From the NCBI GenBank assembly GCA_950295325.1, contig OX485804.1, positions 40,734,001 through 40,798,000 of the forward strand: a DNA stretch of 64,000 bases, given 5' to 3'. Under the pieces are notes generated by a model that was given only the letters and a program-made list of their open reading frames with translations, searched no databases and had not been told where the DNA came from. Shown piece after piece: positions 43,846 to 55,472 of the stretch. This DNA is from Polytrichum commune. Its lineage: Eukaryota; Streptophyta; Polytrichopsida; Polytrichales; Polytrichaceae. The position numbers were made by a program, and so were the translations under genes. Every line of letters starts with the position of its first letter. Within the stretch, counting starts at the first letter, position 1.

Positions 43846-45501
43846 GTGTATATGGATAATGGGATGTGTCGCAGGCGAAGGAGTTTGAAGACTGTGAGAC
43901 GTAGTTTTCTGAAGTGTACATTTCATAGACTAAGGTGATCAATTAGCCCTTTGCGAAAGATCAATGAAAAAATGGTTCTGGTATACGCATGTTGTGCGAG
44001 GCCATAACCATTGAGTTCAAATCAATCGGAAATCATGTGTAACCTGTACGAATTATCAGAGCGAGAATTTTGTGTTAATTCTTCAATGGGCTCCTGTAGA
44101 AGGGGAGTAGAGGGATGCGATCTAGATCTAATGCAATATTTCAATGTATTTCAGTAGACTGAGGTAGGGTGTTCCTCCTTTAGTCAATTTCAATCATAAA
44201 TTGGGTCCAAATCTCTACAGGCTACAGCCCGTTACATATCCCACCCTGTACACATGTGTACCCAATATGGTCAAATTGCAAGTGTACGTCAAATTAAATG
44301 AGTCACTACTAGCATATGGGACTTGTGCAACACACAAAAAATGTGGAAAATAAGTTGCGGGGGATGCATGCAACTACAAGTGACACAAGACGCGAGTAAC
44401 TGGTGCGACTGACACAAGACGCAGGTAATGCTGTGAATGAAAGACTTGAAGTATGTACCATATGTCTGGTTGTTGCAACTGCAGAACACATTTACTGATG
44501 TTAACCAAATTTCCTGTCCACTGCAACTAGACATATAGTTCATGTCACATGTGACAGAGTTGGGGTCAAGAGAGGATATATATGCAAAAACATGTACTCA
44601 TGTTCATGATTAACCATACACAAATTAAGGTGAAGTCAGAATCAACCGACCCCAAAACATTGAAAGAGTAATGTTCAGTCCGCATTCAACGCTTTAATCA
44701 GAAATCATGTCTAGGAATATGTCAAGAGAAGAAACGATTCACCCCCAAGCGTGTGGGCTGCCATGACTCTGAAGCTAGGACCCCGTTTATGTGCACATAT
44801 GAACTGCCATGCGCCACTCGGCATGTACATGCCCACATGCCATTGGGTAATTTCAGTGTGATTGTTATATCTTGTTCCATGGAAGCACATAAGGAGTCAG
44901 AATGCTGTACTGTGCATTGTTTAAAACACCAATGGAGACACCCATGTCTTTTCAAAATTGGACACCGTGACTTCACTGCAAAAATTGGGGAGTATCGTTC
45001 GCAAAGCCCCCCACAGAAGTTACATATACGGGCACTGGCCCTCTAAAGTCATTCACACTCTCTCAAGAAGCAACACTGCTTGTGCCTACTCTGTGATTCC
45101 CTACCAAAATTTGGGCCCGAGGTCGCATTCCACTCACGCACGGGGCTGAATTGCCGCCTCATCATGTACACCAAAATGCCTATGACTAACGTACTGCTTG
45201 GTGGCGCACATAGTATTCCTCCGCACAAATCGCAGCGTCTACCTCAAATAGAGCACTCCATCTTAGCCAACAGTATGTCCACCAAGTGCGGAATACTACA
45301 TGCATGACGTTGCCTCCGCACGGGAGTGGATAGTCCAACGGGATGATGTACTTCGCCAGAGAGCAGAGAGCAGATTTGGCTGCTGTCTTGCCATTTCCCT
45401 CTTGGATTTCTTACCGAGTACGGACAGATTTGGCTTCGGGCATGGATGTGGATGACGTGGCTGAAACCTTGGCCTTCCCCCCCCGGCAGATTTGGTTTTG
45501 A
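43846..45501. other. Intergenic, no gene recognised
   Basis: Probable 3' UTR and downstream DNA, then sequence with many short frames on both strands and no domains. GCAGATTTGGY occurs three times at 45371-45495, immediately before the DUF4216 fragment. GACACAAGACGCRGGTAA-like bases are repeated near 44382 and 44410. Confidence 0.4.
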
Positions 45502-45975
45502 ATGGCGGCAGGGGATGTTGGACGAGGTTATACGACCATTGACAGTGGAATTGCACTCATCGCGTTGCAAGGTTCGCGAACATCAATCGCAGACAGGAAT
45601 GTAATTGAAGCGCAGCTGTCATACGTGGGAGTCCTTAGGGAGATAATAGAGCTCGTCTACAACACAACACCGGTTGTCATTTTCAGAGGCAACTGGATAC
45701 CCCTTGATGAAAATGGAAACATTTCAATCAAACGCAACCAATATGGATTTTGGCTTGCTAACTTCAACAGGCGTCAACGCACCAATGTACAGCCGTATGC
45801 CTTCCCGTCCCATGTGAAGCAGGTGTTTTTTGCAGATGACCCCCATGATCCTAGCTGGAAAGTTGTGCTCCATAAGGGCACCAGAAACACGCGTGTGGTG
45901 GGGGCGGACGAGTCGGCAGTGCTTGGAGTTGGCGTGGTGGACGAAGCCCCGCAGTTTCTACATGGACGTGATTAG
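45502..45975 (+). pseudogene. CACTA (En/Spm) transposase-associated DUF4216 fragment
   Basis: An open frame of 157 codons. Residues about 18-115 match the pattern of DUF4216, the domain found C-terminal to TNP2-like CACTA transposases: LQGSRTSIADRN, YVGVLREIIELVYN, VVIFRGNWIPLDENG, YGFWLANFNRRQRTN, PYAFPSHVKQVFFADDPHDP, WKVVLHKGTRN. It ends VVDEAPQFLHGRD. Only this end of the protein is present; no catalytic transposase segment and no CACTA termini were found nearby. A CAG at 45509-45511 could be a splice acceptor. A family A MITE begins 18 bp past the stop. Most likely a dead fragment. Confidence 0.7.
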
Positions 45976-45993
45976 AAGGACAGACAAGCGGAT

Positions 45994-46217
45994 CTATGAT
46001 CGGGGAAAACCGGCAGCTAGTTACAGATGAACCGGTTGAGTTTGAGAAATAACCGATTGAAGTTCAAGACCGCAGGAAAATTACTGATCATTTTAGAGGA
46101 ATTTATGGAATATACCCCAATTTAATAAAGGAGAACCGAAGGATCTCAACTTGTAACCGGTTGGACTTGCAAACACTAGGATCTCAACCGATTATGCCCA
46201 AAAATCTCCCCGATCAC
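45994..46217 (-). mobile_element. Family A MITE (minus), TSD AAGCGGAT
   Basis: CTATGATCGGGGAAAACCGG to AAAAATCTCCCCGATCAC. AAGCGGAT lies at 45986-45993 and again at 46220-46227, allowing an 8-9 bp duplication with two extra bases (TG) at the right edge. It carries GAACCGGTTGAG and TAACCGGTTGGACTT. Confidence 0.75.
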
Positions 46218-46348
46218 TGAAGCGGATCACGCAGAGGAGGTGGTACCTCAAGGTTTCCATGGGGGGACGAGAGTGAGGCGCGATCTGAGGAGGGATGGGA
46301 CATGGGAGGGAGGTTGGTTGTCTGGGGAATCGGACAGTGCACGTGACC

Positions 46349-47057
46349 AGTGTTCAAGTTTAAAGTGTGCAGATGCATTTCAATGTGAAGGGCTTCAAAA
46401 CAATCATACTTCACTCAAACTTTCACACTTTTTTGCAACACTTCACAAAAAAATAACTTGATATTGGCCGTTTTGTGTTGAATATGAAAATAATATGATG
46501 TCTCACTATATTGAAGAAGTACATGCAATAAAATGATGCACTAAAATTATTTAGATTCCCTACACAGTGCACTTAATCATCATCCAACTCCAAAGGCAAA
46601 GCCCTCCGGTTTTTGGTTGATTTTCAAATGTCAAAAATTCTAGCCCAATCCATATTTTCCATCGGAAGACCGCATCATGATACTCACATCAATGTATCCA
46701 ATGTTTCAAGTTTCAATCGACTTCTACGATCACTCTTCACCCAATTATGTTTGGAAAATCCGTGTTCACATGTAGTTGTGCTTGCCAAGCCGTAGTTGCA
46801 GTCCGTGCCGAGTCAAAGTTGCAGAGTCGAAATTGCAAGAGTTATTGAAATTTGGAAGTGTCAACTAGAGTGCCAAGATTGGAGTCCAACTACGTCTCTA
46901 TTTGCAAATTGCAACCATTGTATTTTGTGACATGCAATTTTTGGAAAGGCCTTCACTTTGCAGAGCACATTTTTGTGAAGTGCCAAAAACAAAACACGCC
47001 TTCTTTGACGGCCAAAATGGCATTTGACAGGTGTTGCAGACTTTAATATTGAACACT
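46349..47057. mobile_element. Mutator-like MITE, 709 bp, TSD GCACGTGACC
   Basis: GCACGTGACC is at 46339-46348 and 47058-47067. Left end AGTGTTCAAGTTTAAAGTGT, right end complement AGTGTTCAATATTAAAGTCT, matching over about 24 bp with few differences. A 10-bp duplication is in the Mutator range. No transposase; small frames inside have no domain. Confidence 0.75.
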
Positions 47058-47067
47058 GCACGTGACC

Positions 47068-48989
47068 ACTCGTGCGATGCAAATGTAGGGGGTGGCACTA
47101 CTAGGAAGGGGGATCTTTTCCACACCACAAGGACAATAATCAACACTTTTTTGCAACCAAGACATATGTCATGAAGGTTGCAGCCACTGTGGATATACTG
47201 TCATCCTGGACCAGTCCTATTATCTAACACAAACGGGATGTCAGAACCATATCGTGATTTTAGCAAGTAATTTTGTGCCGGGCACTTTGTTTGGAGTTTC
47301 TCTATGAGAGAGGGAGTTGGTTTGAAGCGGGCAGAGAGGTAGAGGTTGAATCCCTTGCTCAAATGTAGACCTTCTGTACAGAATCGGCCATGCAAAAGTC
47401 ATGTAGGGCTTGAATGGGGAGACTTACACATAGGGGACACTAGTATGGACTACGATGCTTCGAGCTCAGATGCATTAATTCACTTTCCATGTAGTCCACA
47501 GTCCATGTTACATGCAACGATTCTCCCCTACATTTATGTTTGTTTGAATGTACAATTTCATTCGCCGATGTTGTGTATTTTGGTGGCAGTTTTGGTTGGT
47601 CATGAATGTGCACTCAGGTGTTGCATGACTGAAACTGCTTCGCTGCAGCCATTTCTATTGCTTGTTGATGAGCATTTAGTAGTGTTTGGTCAGTTTGGCA
47701 ATGGCTGGTAGTTCTCCTTTACTTTCCGTGTGACATTGTTACATAGGTAAGGTGAAACCCAGTTGGAATATGTTCTTTAGTGGCAAAGGAAATATGTTTA
47801 TTGGTTAGGAACATGTGAAATCGTTTGAGATCCAGCATCTAGTTGTCAATGCAACTAAGAAACATTATGTTTTAGATGTTAATGTGACAAATTGGTAATG
47901 ATAATTTCAGTAGAAAGGTTCAAGCAACCAAAAGTTTGTACATGAACTGGAAAAGAGACTTGTGCAACTATGAATTGGGTGTCTCATACTTCTCATGTGC
48001 CATGTCACTAAGGAGAGTACCATGTCATCCACGACACCCCATGTAATTGCAATGGTTGAGCCGAGTTGCAATGTCCATTAACACCGGGCCCAAGTGTTGA
48101 TAGAACTAGTTCTATCAGTGTGTGTATCTTTCAATGAGTATCATGTCACTCGAGATGTAGTTAGGAAGTATGTCATGATTGCGGTTTATTATGGATGAAG
48201 TTTTAATGTATGCGAGGTTAGTTTGTTATTGAAAATAGACGGATCACACAAAGTAACCGATTTTGCACTTTCCAGCTATTCCCTTAAATTATCACCGAAA
48301 AATGGTGAGCCCAAAATGGTGCCCACATGTGGTGATTGACTCTTCGAAACCAATTTTAGTTTGACTTTGAGGTGTTATGATTATTCACAAAACATAAAAA
48401 GAGTGAAGTGTGGTGTGGATTTAAGTTTAGGCATTAGAATGTGTTGTGTGATTATTTCAAGGTTTGATTTCAATAGGAGAATGCCTTGATTATGTAAGTA
48501 GGGGGTAAGGTGAAGCAAGGTGAGCTCCGCGGGTTAAATGTCCGCTTTTGGATCCACCTTGGTAGTTTAGGAAGAAGGAAGCTTGGTGGATGGGGATTAG
48601 TCCCTACTTTAGAGGTGAAGGTTAAAGGATTGTGATTGGAGGTGCTAATCCTCTCACCCTATCCTCACCTCTCTCTCCCTCTCTCCCTCTCTCCCTCTTT
48701 GCTACTTAAGGTGGTTTCTCTCTCATTTTTCTCTCTCTCCAACAAGTGCTCTCAAGGGAGCAAGCTCTTAAGAGCTTGAGCCACGTGTGTGGGTTATTAG
48801 TTTTTAGTGAAGTTAGTTAGTGGAGCTCTCTCTCCCTCAATGCCTCCCAAGTGAGTGCGCTCCTAGAGCTTGAGATTGCCTAGGAGGATTAGGTAGTTGT
48901 TAGTGAAGTTAGTGTGGTAGATTAGTTCATTAGTTAAAAAAGAAAAAAAGAAAAGAAGAAGGAGAAATTAGAGAATATTTGATTAGTAG
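47068..48989. other. Intergenic, no gene recognised; CT-rich run near 48660
   Basis: A 121-codon frame at 47346-47711 has hydrophobic stretches but no domain. A CTCTCTCCCTCTCTCCCTCT run lies at 48667-48700. AGCAAGCTCTTAAGAGCTTG near 48759 is a short palindrome. Confidence 0.4.
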
Positions 48990-49385
48990 ATGAGGTGGCT
49001 GGGTTAGGCAATTTAGCGGCAGAGTTACAATTACATCTGAGGCCTAGCTGGTCGGCCTAGGCTGCGACTGCAGCTAAGCTGCTGATATAAGGTGGCTGGG
49101 TTAGGCAATTTAGCGGCAGAGTTAACCATTCCAGTCTGAGGCCCAACTGGTCGGCCTAGGCTGCGACTGCAGCTAAGCTGCTGATGTAAGGTGGCTGGGT
49201 TAGGCAATTTAGCGGCAGAGTTAACCATTCCAGTCTGAGGCCCAGCTGGTCAGCCTAGGCTGCGACTGCAGCTAAGCTGCTGATATAAGGTGGCTGGGTT
49301 AGGCAATTTAGCGGCAGAGTTAACAATTACATTTGAGGCCCTGCTGGTCGACACAGGCTGCGAATGCAGCTAAGCTGCTGGAGGA
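48990..49385 (+). repeat. Tandem array, four copies of a 97-99 bp unit
   Basis: GGTGGCTGGGTTAGGCAATT starts at 48994, 49091, 49190 and 49289. Units include TTTAGCGGCAGAGTTA, CTGGTCGGCCTAGGCTGCGA and GCAGCTAAGCTGCTG (self-complementary AGC...GCT). Units 2 and 3 are nearly identical; 1 and 4 share ATTACATYTGAGG. Confidence 0.93.
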
Positions 49386-51057
49386 GAGACAACACCGAGA
49401 ACTAACGGGCAGCGGGCTGCACCGAGAGCTGATTAGTTGCAAACCACAATTAGGCTATCTAGGGGTTAGCAAGGCTAAGCCCAATTAGTGGGTGTTAGCA
49501 CAAAAACAAAATAAGCTAAATCACATTAGGCCATGTTAGTGGAGGCTAAGTAGTTAGATTCATTAGGCTAGTTTGTGCCAAGTGTGGGTTTGTATGAGTG
49601 TGTTTAACCGTTGAGAAAAGTGTTTTTCAACACTTGCACCTCCTGGTCAAAATAACTCACTTGCATTATTAATGGAGGATGGGAAGGATTCTGGCAACGG
49701 CAATAAAAAGGAAGTGAGGATTAGAAGGGTGAGGGGAGTGTCCTTAAGGGCATGTGTGGCTAAAGCCGCAGGTTGGACTCTTGAGAAAGCCAACTCTACC
49801 ACACACCAAGAGACTAACATTAATAAAGTGCAATGAGTTGAAACAACATGTGTTCCTTTGAACATGAGAATTACCTTGCACACGGTTCAAGGTCGTAGGA
49901 GATACATGTGATTCTCAAAGCCATCACCCGGACTAGGACGCATAAGGGTGGTGGGTTTGGCCTCACAAATGGGCTTATTTTAGATCATGTTTTTAACCTA
50001 ATACGACTTGAAATTGAGGATGGTTCTAGAAGTAGTTTGAAGTGCATGAATTCCTTAGTATATTTGTACAACCGACCAAAATGGCAGTCTTAGGATTCAA
50101 TTTTTGGAGGAGCAGGATAATTGAGTGAAATTACACATTGTTATGAAATAGTGAATGTCTCCTTGTTTGGGAGGTTCTTGATGTTTAGTCACAAAGGATA
50201 TGGTCAATTTCTATGGTCGCATGTGACGAAGAAAAAAATTGTCCGGTGTTTGTTACCAACCTAAAAATAAATAAGAATCCATTAGCTCAACGGTCCCACA
50301 TGCAACTGCATTGGAAACTTAGGAACTCCCATTATGGGAGGACTGAAATAAATGAAGACAAACACACATTCTTTAAATTGATGGATGTCTTCCAATTTGA
50401 ACAGTTCTTGATGATTCTGCATGAGTATAACCAATTTCTATGATCACACGTGAAGAAAACAAAATGTCAGTGCTCTTCACTGACTTTAAAAAAAGAAGTT
50501 CCATTAGCTCATCAGTCCCACATCCCAAAAAATTCATGTGATTGATTGTGAAATGTGCAATACCTCACTTGGGATAGTTGGGAAATGAAATATAGAAGAA
50601 ATAATTCACACAAGATAGGCTAGGAAGCCTATGAAATGAGAACATTGAATCAAAACCCAAGCGTGCAACCTTCCAATGTAATGGCTAACATGTAGATGGT
50701 ATTATCCCATGTTTTAGAGCAAGTATTGAACCCTCTTCCCAACTGAGAAATGTCATATAAGCTGCTACCACCATGAAAAAGTCAATGTCAATTGCTACCC
50801 TTTGTTGTCGGGGCATGACTAAAGGTTATGGTCGAATGAGCAACTGGATGTTGCCCCAATATTATGGGTACTTCCAACCCCTTAGGACCATTGTGATTGT
50901 TGGATCGGATTGGGGGATAACTCTCATCCATTTCGCAATTGTGAATTATGAAGATTGCATATTCAAGTTTGAGGGGTTGTTTACATCATGGATCATGAAG
51001 TCGTCCCAAGGCCTTGTAAAATATGTGATTGGTTGTTGAACTTGTCATGGGACCACT
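49386..51057. other. Intergenic; small frame at 49672-49836
   Basis: An ATG frame of 54 codons at 49672 reads MEDGKDSGNGNKKEVRIRRV, basic and possibly the start of a gag-like gene after a long leader, but nothing supports it further. Segments near 50230-50290 and 50455-50515 resemble each other. No gene assigned. Confidence 0.35.
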
Positions 51058-51547
51058 TCGGTTCACACCAAAGAAAAAATGTCATAGTGACCATGAAGGT
51101 CAAGGTCCCCAAAAGATGTATGTAAAGGCCTACATTATCCACTCACATGGTCCAACGGGGTTTGTGATGATACAAGCAGAAGAGGTGCTCTAGTAGAAAA
51201 AGATAGGGGCCCATGGCAGAAAAATGTTGTTGTAATAAAATATAATGAATTTTTATTTTTGGTGGGGGAAGAAAAGATGAAGACAAGAGAAGACAAGAGA
51301 ATGGTTGAACTTGAAATTTTCTCAAAATTGCCCTTCTTGGGCATATGTTAAAAGAAATCAACACATTCATTTTTTGGTGCATGATCATTCCTCTTGGTCC
51401 ACATTCGGTTTACACCTGGAGAAGGGCCCAAAGGCTTTGTAAATTGTTTAAAACAAAATTCAAACCATGGAAGTTGGACCATCAAGTCGGACCATGCAAA
51501 AAGGTCATCTTCCATGGTCCGATTTCATGGTCCATGGTGTAAACCGA
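51058..51547 (-). mobile_element. Family E MITE-like repeat, copy 2 (minus), 490 bp
   Basis: Ends TCGGTTCACACCA and TGGTGTAAACCGA are inverted with one mismatch. Reverse of 1152-1624. Flanks GACCACTTC and GACCCTTAG are only loosely alike, so superfamily is open. Non-coding. Confidence 0.6.
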
Positions 51548-51788
51548 CCCTTAGTCTCCGAAATCAGACTTGAAACACAAAAATATAAGAAGTCAAAATG
51601 ATTCTCATGATATATTGATATTTGTAATTTGAATACACATTCTGACTGCATAGTCCAATCTCGTTGTAAAACATGCCTTTTTGGTCTATGTCCTGCTAAA
51701 AATACCCAGTATATTGAACCCTCTTCCCAACTGAGTCACACAGTATACCACGCAAATGTGGGTATTCCAGAGTTTGGACCACACAAGG

Positions 51789-52068
51789 GGATCTGTCTAA
51801 ATACCCCCATCGAGCGTGGCTCGGAGGCCAGGTTCGGGAGGGGGTGGCAGAGTTGGGGTAAAACATGCCCCCTATTTTTTTAATTGGGTGGGGCCTTACT
51901 TGATCTCATAGGGGGTTTCCTAGAGTAATTTGGGGCTGCAGGACCCAAATTTAGCAAAAAAAATCCAAAAAAAGTCCCCAAGGGGCCAAAACGGGGAGGG
52001 CCAGAAAAATGAACCCCACCGAACCTGGCCTCCGAGCCACGCTCGATGGGGGTATTTAGACCCACCCC
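51789..52068. mobile_element. hAT-like MITE, 280 bp, 43-bp perfect inverted repeat
   Basis: Bases 51795-51837 (GTCTAAATACCCCCATCGAG ... CCAGGTTCGG) are the exact complement of 52019-52061. ACACAAGG at 51781-51788 and 52069-52076 is an 8-bp duplication, as for hAT. Perfect arms suggest a young insertion or strong folding. Non-coding centre. Confidence 0.85.
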
Positions 52069-52076
52069 ACACAAGG

Positions 52077-52396
52077 CACACATGCCCTTTTCTAATACTT
52101 AGCTTCTGTAGTTGTAGGGCGGTAATTCTGTATTTAGACTTGGACCATTCTATAACAACGTCCGAAAAGTTTTTAAAAGTTATTAAGGTTAATTGCCTAC
52201 CTCTTTAAAAGGGCATAGGCTATTTCCCACATGGCATAGGTTGCATACTACAATATCAAATTTTTGTAAGTTGAAAACCTTTTGAGTTTTTAAGTTACCC
52301 GCCAATTGCCTTCAAAACTCATTTTTAGTAGGTTAAAATCCTTCATATCTTTTAATGTTGTAGGTTTTAAATTCAAAATTTGAGTACTAAGTGATA
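52077..52396. other. Intergenic AT-rich DNA
   Basis: No gene or element edge recognised. It may be the body of a SINE whose head is described in the next entry, read on the minus strand. Confidence 0.35.
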
Positions 52397-52465
52397 TCCT
52401 TGGCAGGAATTGAACCTGGCTAAGCCCTTCACCACGTTTGAAGGCCAAGGATTAACCAACTCTTT
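52397..52465 (-). repeat. tRNA-like Pol III promoter, possible SINE head
   Basis: On the minus strand GAGTTGGTTAAT resembles the end of an A-box, and 34 bases later GGTTCAATTCCTG fits a B-box. No complete tRNA cloverleaf could be drawn, so a tRNA-derived SINE or tRNA relic is more likely than a tRNA gene. Confidence 0.3.
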
Positions 52466-52896
52466 TTTAAAGAGTTGATTATAAGTTATGAAAGGTTGCT
52501 AAAATTCAAATGAGTTTAAGGGTGAAAGTCCTCACCATCTTCTGATTCAACCTCTACTCTTCCTGCAAGATATAGCCTAAAGATATGTACTTAGGCCAAC
52601 TAATTTCCCAATTTGAAGAAGGATGAATGGCTAAAATCCTCTCTTTTAAAAAATTTGTAGGCGAAATTTCCTACATGTTTTTTATCACATAGGTTGATAT
52701 CCTATGTTTTTAAATTGTCCATAGGCTCTTTGTCCTACACTTTCAAAATATCATAGGCTAAGTCACAAATTTTGTAGGCTGCATTTGTATTAGCCTTAGG
52801 CTCTTGCCGGACGTTGTTCTATAAATATATAGCATCTTAGGATTTTGATTTTCTTCATGTGCCATTGGAGCCTGTGATCAATTGAAGACCATCTAA

Positions 52897-53480
52897 GGGC
52901 CGCTTCACACTATGGCCGTCCAAGTCAAGAGGCCATGGGATTAAATGGTCAAACTTTGTTGAGAGTCCAAAGAAATGGGCTGAAAATAGTCAATAAAATA
53001 TTGGAATTGGAGCCTTCGGCTGGGCATAGTGTGAAGCCTCCAAAGGCCGAGCCCAGAGTCCAAACCTTTGGCCATGAAATCCCACGGCCTCTCAACTTGG
53101 ACGCCTATAGTGTGAAGCCTCCAAAGGCCAAGCTCAAAGTGCAAAGGAAGAAGGAGCATCCCACTTTATTCCTTGCCCAAAACATCCCCTCCAATCTAAC
53201 GGCCAAGATCTTGTCAATTTTTTAGATTATTTTATGAAAAAAAATCAACAACCTCTCAACCATAGTTTGGGTTTCCATTCTTATCCGACGCAAACTTCCT
53301 TTGAGAGTTTATCGCCTTAGTCAAAAAGCACTGCCATGTAGCTAGGCATTTTGGAGAGCGACGGCCTTTGGACTTTGGCCTCTAGTGGGAAGGGTCGAGA
53401 GGCCGAATTCTTGGTTTCTTGCAATCTAATTGGTGGAAATCAATGGCCTCTCGACCTTCGGCCATAGTGTGAAGTGGCCC
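52897..53480. mobile_element. Harbinger/Tourist-like MITE, 584 bp, TSD TAA
   Basis: GGGCCGCTTCACACTATGGCCG and its complement with one mismatch at the right end; TAA at 52894-52896 and 53481-53483. The interior has two tandem-like blocks with CATAGTGTGAAGCCTCCAAA / CTATAGTGTGAAGCCTCCAA near 53026 and 53106. Shares termini with 20-518. Confidence 0.9.
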
Positions 53481-55472
53481 TAAGACTTAGATTGAAATTT
53501 TTAGTTACCTGAAGGAAATGACATGAAATTGATCTAAAAATCTAGGAAACCAACTAGGCTCATGCGACCATGAGCTAGCACTTCAAGTATTAGAATGGAG
53601 GCACCCATAACCGCTCATTCCTCCTCACTTTAGCACTCCAAATCATGGCATGTGTCATGGTATTATTGGTTCCAACCTTATTGAAATTGAGTCCCAAGCT
53701 TATTGAAATTACGGTGCCTTGAAGATTGCCAATGGGATCCTAATTGAAAATAGGCCCATGTACTATTCATAGAGATTTAAGAATGAGTTCCCACTTGTCT
53801 ATAAGTTTCTAAATTCTTATATTCTCATAGAGGTGATGTTCCATAACACCTACCAAGGGGTAGGGTGAGCCCGGGGGTTCCTTTTTTAGCCATACTATCA
53901 TCTACTTCGGGATGAGAGACCCCGAATCAACAATGAACTGAATTAGGGCCGGGGGTGGGGGGAGGCGGCTAGGTTTTTACCATACCTCCCATGGTAGATG
54001 TTGGGAAACGAATACTTGAGTGGTACACATGGATTCTACCATATTTTTCCTAGAAGTGTGTGTCCCTTGCATGTGAGTCATGTGATAACGTTTCCTTTTG
54101 TTGGGAAAAAAGAACGGCTAAAAAAAACAAAACAAAACAAAACCAAACACTCAATAGATATCATGGAACAACATGTCGCCTTCAAGTTTAGGATGGGGGT
54201 TTGGGTTGCGACAATTACATCTTGTTATTTCTTAGATATTACTTTGTATTATATTGTTTTCTTCACCCAAAAATTGCATAAAATGGTCTACTTTGAAGAT
54301 GGCACATACACATGAGTCATGCATTGTAACAAAAGGTGTCACAAATTTCAAGCATTTCACTAACATTCCATCAATAGGTATAGGATGTTCACAATACACA
54401 TTATATTGGTAGTAAGTTTAGTATATAACTCCTTCCCATGAGGTGTCTACAATTCATGTGGGATTTGCAAACTTGTGAAACAAAGCCTCGGTAGTCCTCT
54501 TGTGTGTATTTGTCCGTATCTTTTGTATAACATCTTCAAATTGCAATGTTTTTGTTGGAGGTGGTACTGTATTTGATTTTCTAAGTTTTCTTAGGCTAAA
54601 AGAAACTCTAAAAATTGTTTTATTTGATCACAATCAAGCTCCAAAAAATTGTACATAACACATTATCTCTTCAAACCTCCTTACTTCTTGCCAATGTTTG
54701 TTGAAATTTGTTCATATCTTTTGCTTAAAAAAATTTAATCACAAAGTTATTTTGAGAAGTAGTACTTTGTTTCATGTACCAACTTTCTCTAGTTGGACAC
54801 GATTCCCAATAATTTCATCTTCTGTGTGGAATTGAGGCCCAATTTTATTAAGGACATAGACCAAGTTCATAAGTACATAGTCTTAGAATTTCATGTTAAC
54901 CCATATTCTTTGTGATGATTAAGGACGACTTGGAATATGATTGCGAACCCCTCATCTTTGTATGACAATGCCCTACATTCAATTGTTAACACTATATAAG
55001 CTTGTGTAGAATGACATTTTCCATATTCTGGCAAATGTGTAAGGTAAATTAAAATAATTATTGCAAATTATGTCTATCATTTTAAATGGATCTTGTTCAA
55101 TAGTTAGAGGTGCGTGAAGTTAAATGAACTATGGAGAACATAGACGAGAGTGACCATGACAACATTACAAGAAGTTAGTGGGCCTTAAATGGGAAATAAT
55201 AGATTGTTTTCAAACATAAAGAAAAAACAATGAACAAGAATAAAATACCATACGTATAAATGAATCATTGAGAATTAATGATGTCAAAGAAACAACATAA
55301 GGAAGAGAATGCAACTTATGTATCATACCTTTCATGGATGATGACAAATGGGATGAGAGAGCAAAGGTAGATGGAGTAGGTGGTGTTGGAATTTGGTTGG
55401 TAGATTTTGGCCTCTTGCTTCTAAGTGAAGAAGGGCCAACAACATTGACATGTTCAGAGAGATCAATAAATA
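53481..55472. other. Intergenic AT-rich DNA, no gene recognised
   Basis: A few GT/AG-compatible frames but no domain. A (AAAAC)n-like run AAAACAAAACAAAACAAAAC is at 54123-54143. A 60-codon plus frame at 55334-55516 is Ser/Thr-rich and lies opposite the minus-strand remnant. Confidence 0.4.

Noticed and set aside
47346-47711. A 121-codon hydrophobic protein
   Set aside because: No recognisable family and the surroundings are repeat-rich; likely chance frame.
48990-49385. CRISPR-like array
   Set aside because: Units are contiguous tandem copies of 97-99 bp without unique spacers, in a plant genome.
52397-52465. A functional tRNA gene on the minus strand
   Set aside because: A-box and B-box-like parts exist but acceptor and anticodon stems cannot be formed; a relic or SINE head is more likely.
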